Assembly (NCBI GenBank): GCA_964490835.1
Contig: CAZBEA010000011.1
Span: forward strand, 1-21,473
Length of the DNA stretch: 21,473 nt
Direction: 5' to 3'
Source: CAZBEA01 sp964490835
Lineage (GTDB): Bacteria; Patescibacteriota; Microgenomatia; Levybacterales; GWA1-39-11
Made by a program: the position numbers and the translations under genes
Shown here: piece after piece, positions 15,063 through 21,035 of the stretch
Numbering within the stretch: position 1 is the stretch's first letter
Layout of the letters: each line of letters begins with the position of its first letter
The notes under the pieces: model-generated
The model's database searches: none
What the model saw: the letters and a program-made list of their open reading frames with translations, nothing else
What the model was told of the DNA's origin: nothing

Positions 15063-15068
15063 TCTTTC

Positions 15069-15074
15069 ATTGTA
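15069..15074 (-). promoter_or_regulatory. -10 element, leaderless start of the AI-2E-type gene
   Basis: TACAAT on the minus strand ends seven bases before the A of the ATG at 15062, so transcript and translation starts would coincide. The -35 position (15097-15092, TGGAAT) is weak. Confidence 0.45.
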
Positions 15075-15103
15075 CGAAAGTATCAAGGAAAATTCCAGCT
15101 AAG

Positions 15104-15112
15104 TGGTAAAAT
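15104..15112 (+). promoter_or_regulatory. Extended -10 promoter of msrA
   Basis: TGG-TAAAAT fits TGn-TATAAT. The start point would be near 15119, five bases before the msrA ATG. An AGAGG at 15113-15117 could serve as SD only if transcription begins further upstream. Confidence 0.4.
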
Positions 15113-15123
15113 AGAGGTATAGT

Positions 15124-15654
15124 ATGGAAAAAGCAACGTTTGGTGGTGGATGTTTTTGGTGTACGGAGGCAATATTCCAACGACTCATGGGGGTTGAAAA
15201 AGTGACCCCCGGTTATTCGGGTGGTGAGGGTACTGCGCGTTATGAAGCGGTATCGGGTGGGGACACGGGGCATGCAGAGTCAATTCAGATCGTATTTAAC
15301 CCAGCGGTAATTACGTATCGCATGATTCTTGACGTCTTTTTTAATCTTCACGACCCCACTACTCTTAACAGGCAAGGTGCCGATGTTGGGACTGAGTACC
15401 GTTCAATAGTTTTCTATCACAATGCCGAGCAGAAAATGATAGCAGAAGAAATAATTAATGAAATGAGCAAAACGCAAAAATTTAAAGATCCAATTGTGAC
15501 TGAGGTTGTTCCTTTCAAAGATTTTACGCCGGCTGAGGGATATCATCAAAATTATTACAACAACAATCGTGAAGCGGCGTATTGCCGAATTGTAATTGAT
15601 CCTAAAATCACCAAACTGTATAAGCAATTCAACGCATTAACCAAACATGAATAA
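15124..15654 (+). CDS. msrA: Peptide methionine-S-sulfoxide reductase MsrA
   Basis: MsrA reduces the S-epimer of methionine sulfoxide in proteins, repairing oxidative damage in the cytoplasm. The 176-residue product starts MEKATFGGGCFWCTEAIF: the GCFWC motif gives the catalytic Cys10. Further family motifs are TPGYSGG (28-34 region), HAESIQI near 54, and EGYHQNYY near 138-146. Length is normal for a single-domain enzyme. A Cys in AAYC near residue 160 could act as resolving residue, as could Cys13. No MsrB is fused or adjacent. The 3' end overlaps the next gene by eight bases. Confidence 0.95.
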   Translation: MEKATFGGGCFWCTEAIFQRLMGVEKVTPGYSGGEGTARYEAVSGGDTGHAESIQIVFNPAVITYRMILDVFFNLHDPTTLNRQGADVGTEYRSIVFYHNAEQKMIAEEIINEMSKTQKFKDPIVTEVVPFKDFTPAEGYHQNYYNNNREAAYCRIVIDPKITKLYKQFNALTKHE

Positions 15655-16006
15655 TGCTTCTCCAATCTTTGGGTTTATTCCAAGATCCAGATACGTCGGA
15701 TACGGTCTTCTTTTGATCCCTATCATATTCCTTATGATGTTTGCAGTGGGAGAGATTCTTGGACGAGAGCCCAGCGGGATCGTGCATATAATACAGATAG
15801 TGCCCCTGATAGTTCTTGGGATATTAGCCAGGAAATATACAACAGTTGCAGGAGTCAGTCTTATTATTACGTCGCTTTCTCTCTCCGCATATTACTTTCT
15901 TAGCATGAACCAGATGACATTTTGGGCAGCTGTATTGGTTGAGGGGGTTTTATTTCTTCCTCCTTTTTTGGCGGGGCTATTCTTTATTAGAATTGCACGC
16001 AAATAA
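15647..16006 (+). CDS. Small four-helix membrane protein
   Basis: The 119-residue product is strongly hydrophobic, with four likely membrane helices (about 17-36, 43-62, 66-87 and 92-115) and a basic C-terminus (RIARK). No conserved catalytic residues stand out and I do not recognise the family. The ATG lies within the end of msrA in another frame (8-base overlap), so it is translated in tandem with msrA; truB follows four bases after its stop. The three genes probably form one transcript. Confidence 0.6.
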   Translation: MNNASPIFGFIPRSRYVGYGLLLIPIIFLMMFAVGEILGREPSGIVHIIQIVPLIVLGILARKYTTVAGVSLIITSLSLSAYYFLSMNQMTFWAAVLVEGVLFLPPFLAGLFFIRIARK

Positions 16007-16010
16007 AATA

Positions 16011-16790
16011 ATGGTACAACGTGAAAATGTAATCCCGGTGTATAAGACTATTGGACAAACCCCTCTTGATGCCATTGGGATCCTGAAAAAAAGATACCCC
16101 CAACTCTCTAATAAGAAGATATCATACGCCGGCAGGCTCGACCCTATGGCTGAAGGTGTACTACTGCTTTTGGTTGGTGAAGAGAATAAGAAAAGAAAGG
16201 AATATGAAAAGCTCACAAAATCGTATCATGCAGAAATTATTTTAGGGATCTCAACCGACTCTTTCGACGGAATGGGTGTTATCGTAAAAGTCGGATCTCC
16301 TTTTTTAAAAAATAACGAAGAGATACAAAGTGAATTACAAAAAATGGTCGGGGTAATTATGCAGCCGTACCCTCCCTACTCCTCCCGAACTGTTAACGGG
16401 AAAGCGCTCTATTGGTGGGCACGTAATAATAGAATTTCAGAGATAAGAATACCCCAAAAAAAGGTTCAGATATACGCGATTGATACTGTTGTCGTCGATT
16501 CGATCGACGGTAGAGAGATTGCAGGCCACCTTATACCAAGAATAAAAGATGTGAATGGAAATTTTAGACAAGAAGAAATTATTGACGGTTGGAATAGGTT
16601 TGCCAAAAAATATCGGGGGAAGAATTTTGTGCGAGTAAAATTTTCTGTCGTAGTCTCAAGTGGTACCTATATACGATCTCTTGCGTATGAGATTGGGAAA
16701 AATTTTGGCACGGAAGCATTTTTAATGAAACTCACACGCACAAAGGTTGGCGAGTACACAAAAGACGACTGTGTAATAATAAAAGAATAA
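16011..16790 (+). CDS. truB: tRNA pseudouridine-55 synthase TruB
   Basis: TruB turns U55 of the tRNA T-loop into pseudouridine. The 259-residue product has the TruB motif SYAGRLDPMAEGVLLLLVG (38-56), where Asp44 is the catalytic residue, and SGTYIRSLAYEIG near residue 217, corresponding to the family's GTYIRSLxxxLG. KTIGQTPLDA near the N-terminus takes the place of the usual KPxGxTS; Lys and Gly are kept. The frame is open 72 bases further up, but that part lies inside the previous gene and gives a Phe-rich stretch unlike TruB, so the ATG at 16011 is used. No SD is present. It is shorter than the E. coli protein (314), lacking most of the C-terminal PUA part. Confidence 0.9.
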   Translation: MVQRENVIPVYKTIGQTPLDAIGILKKRYPQLSNKKISYAGRLDPMAEGVLLLLVGEENKKRKEYEKLTKSYHAEIILGISTDSFDGMGVIVKVGSPFLKNNEEIQSELQKMVGVIMQPYPPYSSRTVNGKALYWWARNNRISEIRIPQKKVQIYAIDTVVVDSIDGREIAGHLIPRIKDVNGNFRQEEIIDGWNRFAKKYRGKNFVRVKFSVVVSSGTYIRSLAYEIGKNFGTEAFLMKLTRTKVGEYTKDDCVIIKE

Positions 16791-17314
16791 TGGGACCGAT
16801 TATTGTTATTGCCCTTCGACTCATTCTTCCTCTTCTCATATTTAAATACAGAATAGTGGGGGCAATAATCGCAATGATTGCCGATGCGCTGGATGTTGTG
16901 ACGATTACGTTTCTGAATTCGGGCGAGTTTTCCTCGTATCACACGACGGATAAATATCTTGATATGTACTATCTTTCAATCGAGGGATACGTATCGCTTT
17001 CATGGAAGAATTCTCTTGCGAAAAGAACCAGTATCGCGCTTTTTGTGTGGAGAGTTGTCGGATTTATTCTTTTTGAGCTGACTCACACAAGAGCACTTCT
17101 CTTCTTCTTCCCAAATCTTTTCGAAAATTTCTTTCTCTTCTACATTTTTAATAAAAGATTTGCAAAAAAAGATTGGGTTTCGTCAAAAAAGAATTTGTTC
17201 ATCATTCTTATTATTCTGCTCATTCCAAAACTTGCGCAGGAGTATTTCCTGCATGTCATGGAGACACAGCCTTGGAAGTGGATTCGGTTTAATGTGTTAG
17301 GTATGGATCGATAG
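16790..17314 (+). CDS. Polytopic membrane protein, unknown function
   Basis: The 174-residue product begins at an ATG sharing a base with the truB stop (TAATG), so the two are translationally coupled. It has hydrophobic segments at about 3-21, 22-40, 84-100 (basic, Phe-rich surroundings), 105-122 and 132-150, separated by short loops; the loops contain many Tyr, Ser and His (SSYHTTDKYLDMYYLS) and the C-terminus has METQPWKW. It is probably an inner-membrane protein. I do not recognise the family. The region after its stop has no obvious terminator. Confidence 0.7.
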   Translation: MGPIIVIALRLILPLLIFKYRIVGAIIAMIADALDVVTITFLNSGEFSSYHTTDKYLDMYYLSIEGYVSLSWKNSLAKRTSIALFVWRVVGFILFELTHTRALLFFFPNLFENFFLFYIFNKRFAKKDWVSSKKNLFIILIILLIPKLAQEYFLHVMETQPWKWIRFNVLGMDR

Positions 17315-17595
17315 TAGATTTTATGCTGATAGGACCAACGAATAAGCTTGTTATTTTCCCAACAATTCCTTCGAGGTTTGCCAATTTCTCCAAAATGTAG
17401 AAATTAACGGATTTAAGATCGAAAACTCATATTTTGCCGCGTCTCAGAAATCAATTTATGACACGCTCTGGCGTCTGGCAAGGCCGATATCAGAGTATTT
17501 TTGATCTCGAATATATTTAGCATTTCTTAGGATACCTTAACAATTTCATAATGCGTCTCTCAGGAATAAAAGGTACTCTGTAGCCATTACACATG
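17315..17595. other. Intergenic stretch without recognised genes
   Basis: About 280 bases without a credible gene on either strand. The longest frame from an ATG (17323) codes for only 25 residues. A weak hairpin AATAAGCTTGTTATT lies near 17340-17354. No tRNA-like arms and no promoter with a confident -35 were found; TACTCT near 17573 is a possible -10 for the following small gene. Confidence 0.6.
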
Positions 17596-17604
17596 AAGGA
17601 GGTG
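17596..17604 (+). promoter_or_regulatory. Strong ribosome binding site
   Basis: AAGGAGGTG, followed by six A, stands eight bases (from GGAGG) before the ATG at 17611. It decides against the in-frame ATG at 17593, which overlaps it. Most genes to the left lack any SD, so this site stands out. Confidence 0.85.
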
Positions 17605-17610
17605 AAAAAA

Positions 17611-17775
17611 ATGGCACAAGATCAACAGAGAAGAGGAAGAAAAGGCGGATCAAGTACACAATCCCAATCGAGTGGAAAAGGCAGGGGTTGGCATGGTGAT
17701 TCGGAGGGACACGCACGAGCAGGTGCAATGTCTTCCGGAAACAGGACAGGCAATAGAGGTCGAAGCAACCGTTAG
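17611..17775 (+). CDS. Small Gly/Ser/Arg-rich hydrophilic stress-type protein
   Basis: A 54-residue very hydrophilic basic protein: MAQDQQRRGRKGG, a Ser/Gln-rich middle, then GRGWHGDSEGHARAG and an end rich in Gly, Asn and Arg. It has no hydrophobic core and is probably disordered. The KGG and the GWHGDSEGHARAG segment recall small KGG-repeat/LEA-type stress proteins (GsiB-like), where such Gly-rich motifs recur, but here each occurs once. In those relatives a role in desiccation or general stress is proposed; DNA or RNA binding through the Arg residues is another option. The gene stands alone and has a strong SD. Confidence 0.7.
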   Translation: MAQDQQRRGRKGGSSTQSQSSGKGRGWHGDSEGHARAGAMSSGNRTGNRGRSNR

Positions 17776-17792
17776 CATGTCTTAGGTCCGCG

Positions 17793-17814
17793 GCAGATAG
17801 AGCAATCTATCTGC
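17793..17814 (+). terminator. Hairpin with GCAA tetraloop after the small gene
   Basis: GCAGATAGA (17793-17801), loop GCAA, TCTATCTGC (17806-17814) form a perfect nine-pair stem with a GNRA-type loop. It begins 18 bases after the stop of the Gly-rich gene. No T-run follows (ACGAATTTATC), so it may be a weak terminator or an RNA-stabilising 3' stem. The motif ATCTGCAGA is repeated at 17823-17831. Confidence 0.55.
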
Positions 17815-17852
17815 ACGAATTTATCTGCAGAGTCTTGTCGCGCAAATAATAT

Positions 17853-17945
17853 ATGAATGGTTTTCAATTTCCAGTAATAGAATCTCTTATGGCGAGTGTC
17901 GCAGTTAGTGTTCTGCTAACGATGGCAACGCATATTGTGCGCTAG
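17853..17945 (+). CDS. Possible 30-residue membrane microprotein
   Basis: An ATG at 17853 opens a 30-codon frame ending in TAG. The peptide MNGFQFPVIESLMASVAVSV continues with LLTMATHIVR: a short polar start, one hydrophobic stretch and a basic end, like small membrane peptides. There is no SD, and the AT-rich bases in front (AAATAATAT) offer only a poorly placed -10. A chance frame of this length is common, so support is weak. Confidence 0.2.
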   Translation: MNGFQFPVIESLMASVAVSVLLTMATHIVR

Positions 17946-17975
17946 TTTAAGACCCGAAGCATTTTTTGAAAACGT

Positions 17976-18818
17976 CTATTCTAGTGTATTGCATTGAGTA
18001 ATATCTCCTGATTCGTATCCTCGGTCAAACCACGCAACTCGTTGCTCCGATGATCCATGAGTCCATGTTTCGGGATTGACGTACCCGGTGACTCTCTCTT
18101 GGATTCGATCATCCCCAACAGAAGAGGCAGCATTCATTGCTTCCTGAATTTCACCTTCTTCAAACACCTGTCTTTCTTTTATAGAATGTGCCCAAATTCC
18201 CGCGTAGCAATCTGCCTGAAGTTCGAGTGAAATAGATAAGTCATTGGCCCTTTTCTCATTCGATTGTTGTTGGATTTGAACTTTCTCGAGTGTTCCGAGC
18301 CTATTTTGTACGTGGTGTCCGACTTCGTGCGCAATAACATATGCTTCGGCAACGTCTCCACCCTCTGCCCCGAATCTGTTAATCATCTCGTCAAAGAATG
18401 TTTCATCAAGATAAATTGTTTCATCGAGCGGGCAATAGTGCGGTCCGACTTGAGAAGTTGCGCTTCCGCACTCAGAAGTGGTAGCCGTTCGAAAAAGAAC
18501 AAGGCGAGGTTCTTCATAGACTATCCCTTGATTCGAGAATACGTTTCTCCACGCATCGTTGATTGAGCCAAGAACAGTTGAAGCAAAAACCTCGTACTCA
18601 TCGGTTCCCTCAAATTCGGATGCTCGTTGTGAAGTGGTTGTTTGGAGTTGCTCCAATGGTAGGTTTTGAATCAGGTCTGCCATGTTGCCGCCGGTTAAAT
18701 ATGTGGCAAGGAAATAGAGCGCAAGGCCGGTGAGTCCTACTCCTCCAATCCCGGCTGGCCCGTACGAACGCCTGTCCTCAACATTTCCTCTACTTAGTAT
18801 TTTTTTCCAATCTGCCAT
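17976..18818 (-). CDS. YpfJ-like neutral zinc metallopeptidase
   Basis: The 280-residue protein begins with MADWKKILSRGNVEDRRS, has one membrane helix (about 23-43) and a C-terminal metallopeptidase domain. HEVGHH at 164-169 is the zinc-binding HExxH motif (Glu165 catalytic), and LELQADCYAG at 198-207 contains the expected third ligand region of the putative neutral zinc metallopeptidase family (YpfJ). CP at 129-130 with DETIYLD before the zinc motif, and VGDDRIQ with THGSSEQRVAWFDRGYESG near the C-terminus, are also typical. The helix close to the N-terminus puts the catalytic part outside the membrane. Substrates of this family are not known. Its upstream extended -10 fits a five-base leader and there is no SD. 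Confidence 0.92.
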   Translation of the reverse strand: MADWKKILSRGNVEDRRSYGPAGIGGVGLTGLALYFLATYLTGGNMADLIQNLPLEQLQTTTSQRASEFEGTDEYEVFASTVLGSINDAWRNVFSNQGIVYEEPRLVLFRTATTSECGSATSQVGPHYCPLDETIYLDETFFDEMINRFGAEGGDVAEAYVIAHEVGHHVQNRLGTLEKVQIQQQSNEKRANDLSISLELQADCYAGIWAHSIKERQVFEEGEIQEAMNAASSVGDDRIQERVTGYVNPETWTHGSSEQRVAWFDRGYESGDITQCNTLE

Positions 18819-18829
18819 ACCGAGGCTTC

Positions 18830-18838
18830 AGTGTAGCA
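18830..18838 (-). promoter_or_regulatory. Extended -10 promoter of the YpfJ-like gene
   Basis: TGC-TACACT on the minus strand fits TGn-TATAAT. The start point is expected near 18823, five bases before the ATG at 18818. The remaining spacer up to 19053 shows nothing I can name. Confidence 0.45.
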
Positions 18839-19053
18839 ATTGAGCGGAATAAAAGATCTCAAAATTATGTAAGAAGATGGTTTGAGATGGGTGTATTTAG
18901 CCTCATGGAGCATAGATGCACAGACGTTTCCAATGTCAAAAACGTGCATCTTCACGACTTTGAAGGTGGGCTTGTGTGATTCAAGAGCCAGCCGATTGAT
19001 CAATGTGTGTTGATATATCCTCAAATGCCGATACGGTCAAAACCATACCTTTC

Positions 19054-19410
19054 TCATTTATTCACTTCTTCGATTCTAAGTCTTACTATTTTTTCTACCA
19101 AGTCCCACGGGATTGGTTGGTCGAGTTTGAATTGCATGGTTCCTTTTCCTGTTCTGTAGGGTTTGGTCTCCTCATCCAGCGCATCAATCCCGGAAGGTGT
19201 TGGGAAAAACCCAATATGATTTTTGAATGCCGCAAAATAAACAAGCGGTTTGCCATTTAATTTATAACCCGGCATGCCATAGCTTATCGACTCCACACTG
19301 TCAGGCGCGAGGTCTTTTATTCTTTTTCGGAACTCAGTAAGTAGAGACTTTTTCTCCCCATCGAAAGAATGTATATATTCATCAACTGTTTTAAATTTTT
19401 CCATTTTCAT
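19054..19410 (-). CDS. DUF1801 (YdhG/CyaY-like) protein
   Basis: The 118-residue product shows the DUF1801 pattern: TVDEYIHSFDGEKKSLL at the start, then LAPDSVESISYGMPGYKLNG near 34-53, LVYFAAFKNHIGFFPTP near 56-72 and GTMQFKLDQPIPWDLV near 90-105. These small cytoplasmic proteins include Bacillus YdhG, proposed as an iron chaperone; the biochemical role of most is not settled. Two ATG codons (19410 and 19404) are possible. It begins two bases after the stop of the HhH frame, so the two are translationally coupled. It is the last gene of the minus-strand cassette from the right edge. Confidence 0.88.
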   Translation of the reverse strand: MKMEKFKTVDEYIHSFDGEKKSLLTEFRKRIKDLAPDSVESISYGMPGYKLNGKPLVYFAAFKNHIGFFPTPSGIDALDEETKPYRTGKGTMQFKLDQPIPWDLVEKIVRLRIEEVNK

Positions 19411-19412
19411 AG

Positions 19413-19672
19413 CTATTTTTTAAATGTTAGGCCTTTTCCTTTTAACACATTTTTAAGTTTTGGTATAGATGCGCTTCCCATTCCGTGCAGCGCCAAAATC
19501 TCCTCTTCAGTATAAGTTGATAATTTCTGAAGCGTCGTTATTTTGGCATGTAATAATGCGCGTAGAGCCGGAGCGGACAAGTTTTTTGGAAACTCTCCTG
19601 CGATCCCACTTTTATAATATCCTGGTCAACAAAAAGAACACACAGGACAATCCGATGACCTGGTAAATTCAT
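19413..19672 (-). pseudogene. Frame-broken HhH (RNAP alpha-CTD-like) small protein
   Basis: The frame 19625-19413 encodes LSAPALRALLHAKITTLQKL, then STYTEEEILALHGMGSASIP and KLKNVLKGKGLTFKK. This is the pattern of small helix-hairpin-helix proteins (RNA polymerase alpha C-terminal-like; consensus PKLSAPAxRAL..AGI..LxxL..LHGMGPxxl..L..aL...GLsF), often found with DUF1801. But the frame has no ATG or GTG: only a TTG at 19580. An ATG at 19672, 17 bases after the upstream VOC stop and preceded by GAGG, opens another frame that would join it if one extra A stood in the A6 run at 19587-19582. So it is either a frameshifted gene, a single-base assembly error, a -1 frameshift, or a short protein from TTG 19580 with AGGAGAG (19599-19593) as its SD. 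Confidence 0.65.
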
Positions 19673-19689
19673 GTCCTCGAGAGCAGGTT

Positions 19690-20079
19690 TTAGTTTTTGA
19701 TTTCGTCATTTGTCGTCTCCCACGGAGTAACTAATTGAAAAAGATTACCGTCCGGATCAGCAAGTGTTGCGATCCAAAATTGTCCATTTTCACCCATACT
19801 GTAAGGCTCCTTAACGATCTTTACACCCTCAATTTTGGATACTCTTTCAAATTGACCTTTTACATCACTCGTTTCAAAATTAAAAAGTACCCTGTCGGGG
19901 TCTTTGCTGGCTCCTTGAATTTTATCGTGGAACCCAAGGCTAAAAAAAGCGCTTCCGACCAAAAATCCCGCATAGCCTTCTTCTTTCATGTCGGGTTCTT
20001 TCTCAAAAACAGCCGAATAAAATGAAGAGAGCCTCTCCAAATCTTGGGTATTTACCATTATTGAATTAAAATTAAGCAT
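19690..20079 (-). CDS. VOC-family (glyoxalase/bleomycin resistance-like) protein
   Basis: The 129-residue product has the VOC fold pattern: FNSIMVNTQDLERLSSFYSA at the start (hydrophobic strand then the LxxFYxxVF helix), GFLVGSAFFSLGFH in the middle, and WIATLADPDGNLFQL at the end, the usual FxDPxGNxxxL motif of glyoxalase-like proteins. VOC members bind metals through His/Glu residues and do various chemistry or simply sequester toxic compounds; the metal ligands here are not clear, so function is unknown. It has a strong SD (GGAGGTGAT) and lies 30 bases downstream of the DUF1428 gene. Confidence 0.9.
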   Translation of the reverse strand: MLNFNSIMVNTQDLERLSSFYSAVFEKEPDMKEEGYAGFLVGSAFFSLGFHDKIQGASKDPDRVLFNFETSDVKGQFERVSKIEGVKIVKEPYSMGENGQFWIATLADPDGNLFQLVTPWETTNDEIKN

Positions 20080-20084
20080 TGTTT

Positions 20085-20093
20085 ATCACCTCC
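20085..20093 (-). promoter_or_regulatory. Strong ribosome binding site of the VOC gene
   Basis: GGAGGTGAT on the minus strand, then five bases (AAACA) and ATG. The same nine bases with a five-base gap precede the next gene at 20490. Confidence 0.9.
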
Positions 20094-20109
20094 GTTCAAA
20101 AAAGTGTAT

Positions 20110-20490
20110 TCATCCCTCAACCTCTACTTCAAATCCTCCGTATGCCATACGGTTCGCATCGAACGGCATCTGAAAATCTTTGTATTTTTCCATATCTTTA
20201 CCCATCTGTTCATGAACTTTTGCGTTCACCTCGTCTCGATGCTCTTTTGATCTGAAGACTATGAATGAAAACCACACGTTTTCGTTCTGGGTGGCACCCG
20301 TCAGTTCAGGAAATTCACGCGCCTTGTCCTCTCCCATCACCTGAGTTATAAGGTCGTCTCCTTTGCACTCATAATAAGCCAAGGCTCCAAGGCTCATCCA
20401 TGTGTCGCGTCCCTCTTCGGCCATTTTTTTATATTCTTCCTCTTTATCTTTTGGTATAACCATAACAAAACCGTCTACATATTTTGCCAC
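20110..20490 (-). CDS. DUF1428 (YbaA-like) protein
   Basis: The 126-residue product starts at GTG with MAKYVDGFVMVIPKDKEEEY and ends with FQMPFDANRMAYGGFEVEVE. The pattern YVDGFV.P.....Y near the start, GALAYYECKGDD near 35-46, VWFSFIVFRSKEHRDEVNAK near 72-91 and PFDxxRMxYGGFE at the end is characteristic of DUF1428, a ferredoxin-like dimeric alpha-beta fold related to stress-responsive small proteins, without an assigned activity. Cytoplasmic, with no signal. It is embedded in the cassette with VOC and SRPBCC genes, a combination common in other bacteria. Confidence 0.92.
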   Translation of the reverse strand: MAKYVDGFVMVIPKDKEEEYKKMAEEGRDTWMSLGALAYYECKGDDLITQVMGEDKAREFPELTGATQNENVWFSFIVFRSKEHRDEVNAKVHEQMGKDMEKYKDFQMPFDANRMAYGGFEVEVEG

Positions 20491-20495
20491 ACCCT

Positions 20496-20504
20496 ATCAC
20501 CTCC
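20496..20504 (-). promoter_or_regulatory. Strong ribosome binding site of the DUF1428 gene
   Basis: GGAGGTGAT, five bases, then GTG at 20490. It supports the GTG as true start, which agrees with the conserved N-terminus of the family. Confidence 0.9.
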
Positions 20505-20512
20505 CCTGTAAA

Positions 20513-20998
20513 TTATACGTTGTATGCTTTCTCAATGTCGGCAATAATTAATTTCTTCATCGGCATAAAGGCTTCCGTTACTTTTTTTCTTTGTTCGGGT
20601 GTTCCTTTAATGAGCATACTGCCGAAATTCTCAGGGACTATCTGCCAGGAAAGGCCATATTTGTCCTGAAGCCAACCGCATTGCTCTGCTTCAGGAACCG
20701 CAGATAGCCGTTCCCAATAGTAGTCGATTTCCTCCTGGTCTTTACAATCAATTGAAAAGGACACAGAAGGGTTAAACGTGAATTCGGGGCCTGCATTTAT
20801 TGCTACAAAACGCATCCCCACTATTTCAAACTCGATAGTTAGAATATCACCCTTTTTGTGTCCTGTGACTTCTTCACCAACCTCGGTGTAGTAGTCGGTG
20901 GCAAGAATTTTCCCTTCCTTGAATACGGAGAGATAAAAATCAACAGCCTCCTTCGCGTTATTATTGAACCATAGATTTGGTGTAATGAGTTGTATCAT
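20513..20998 (-). CDS. PhnB-like VOC protein
   Basis: The 161-residue product, MIQLITPNLWFNNNAKEAVD and so on, has the pattern of the PhnB-like/3-demethylubiquinone-9 3-methyltransferase-like VOC group: a PxLWFxxxAxEAxxFY start, GDILTIEFEIVGMRFVAINAG in the middle, FSIDCKDQEEIDYYWERLS, and CGWLQDKYGLSWQIVP, then MKKLIIADIEKAY at the end. These names are historical; most members have no demonstrated methyltransferase activity. It is preceded by AAAGGAGG nine bases before the ATG and separated from the SRPBCC gene by 37 bases. Confidence 0.93.
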   Translation of the reverse strand: MIQLITPNLWFNNNAKEAVDFYLSVFKEGKILATDYYTEVGEEVTGHKKGDILTIEFEIVGMRFVAINAGPEFTFNPSVSFSIDCKDQEEIDYYWERLSAVPEAEQCGWLQDKYGLSWQIVPENFGSMLIKGTPEQRKKVTEAFMPMKKLIIADIEKAYNV

Positions 20999-21007
20999 CG
21001 TTTTTAA

Positions 21008-21015
21008 CCTCCTTT
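21008..21015 (-). promoter_or_regulatory. Strong ribosome binding site of the PhnB-like gene
   Basis: AAAGGAGG on the minus strand ends nine bases before the ATG at 20998, the same distance from GGAGG to start codon as at 20079 and 20490. Confidence 0.88.
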
Positions 21016-21035
21016 CTTGCGTATTTTAAAGCATC

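Noticed and set aside
15939..16010. Upstream ATG extending TruB by 24 residues
   Set aside because: The added residues are Phe/Leu-rich out-of-frame readings of the previous membrane protein gene and do not resemble TruB.
18794..19024. 76-codon minus-strand frame upstream of and overlapping the YpfJ-like gene
   Set aside because: No recognisable pattern, no SD, and it overlaps the start and promoter of the clear metallopeptidase gene.
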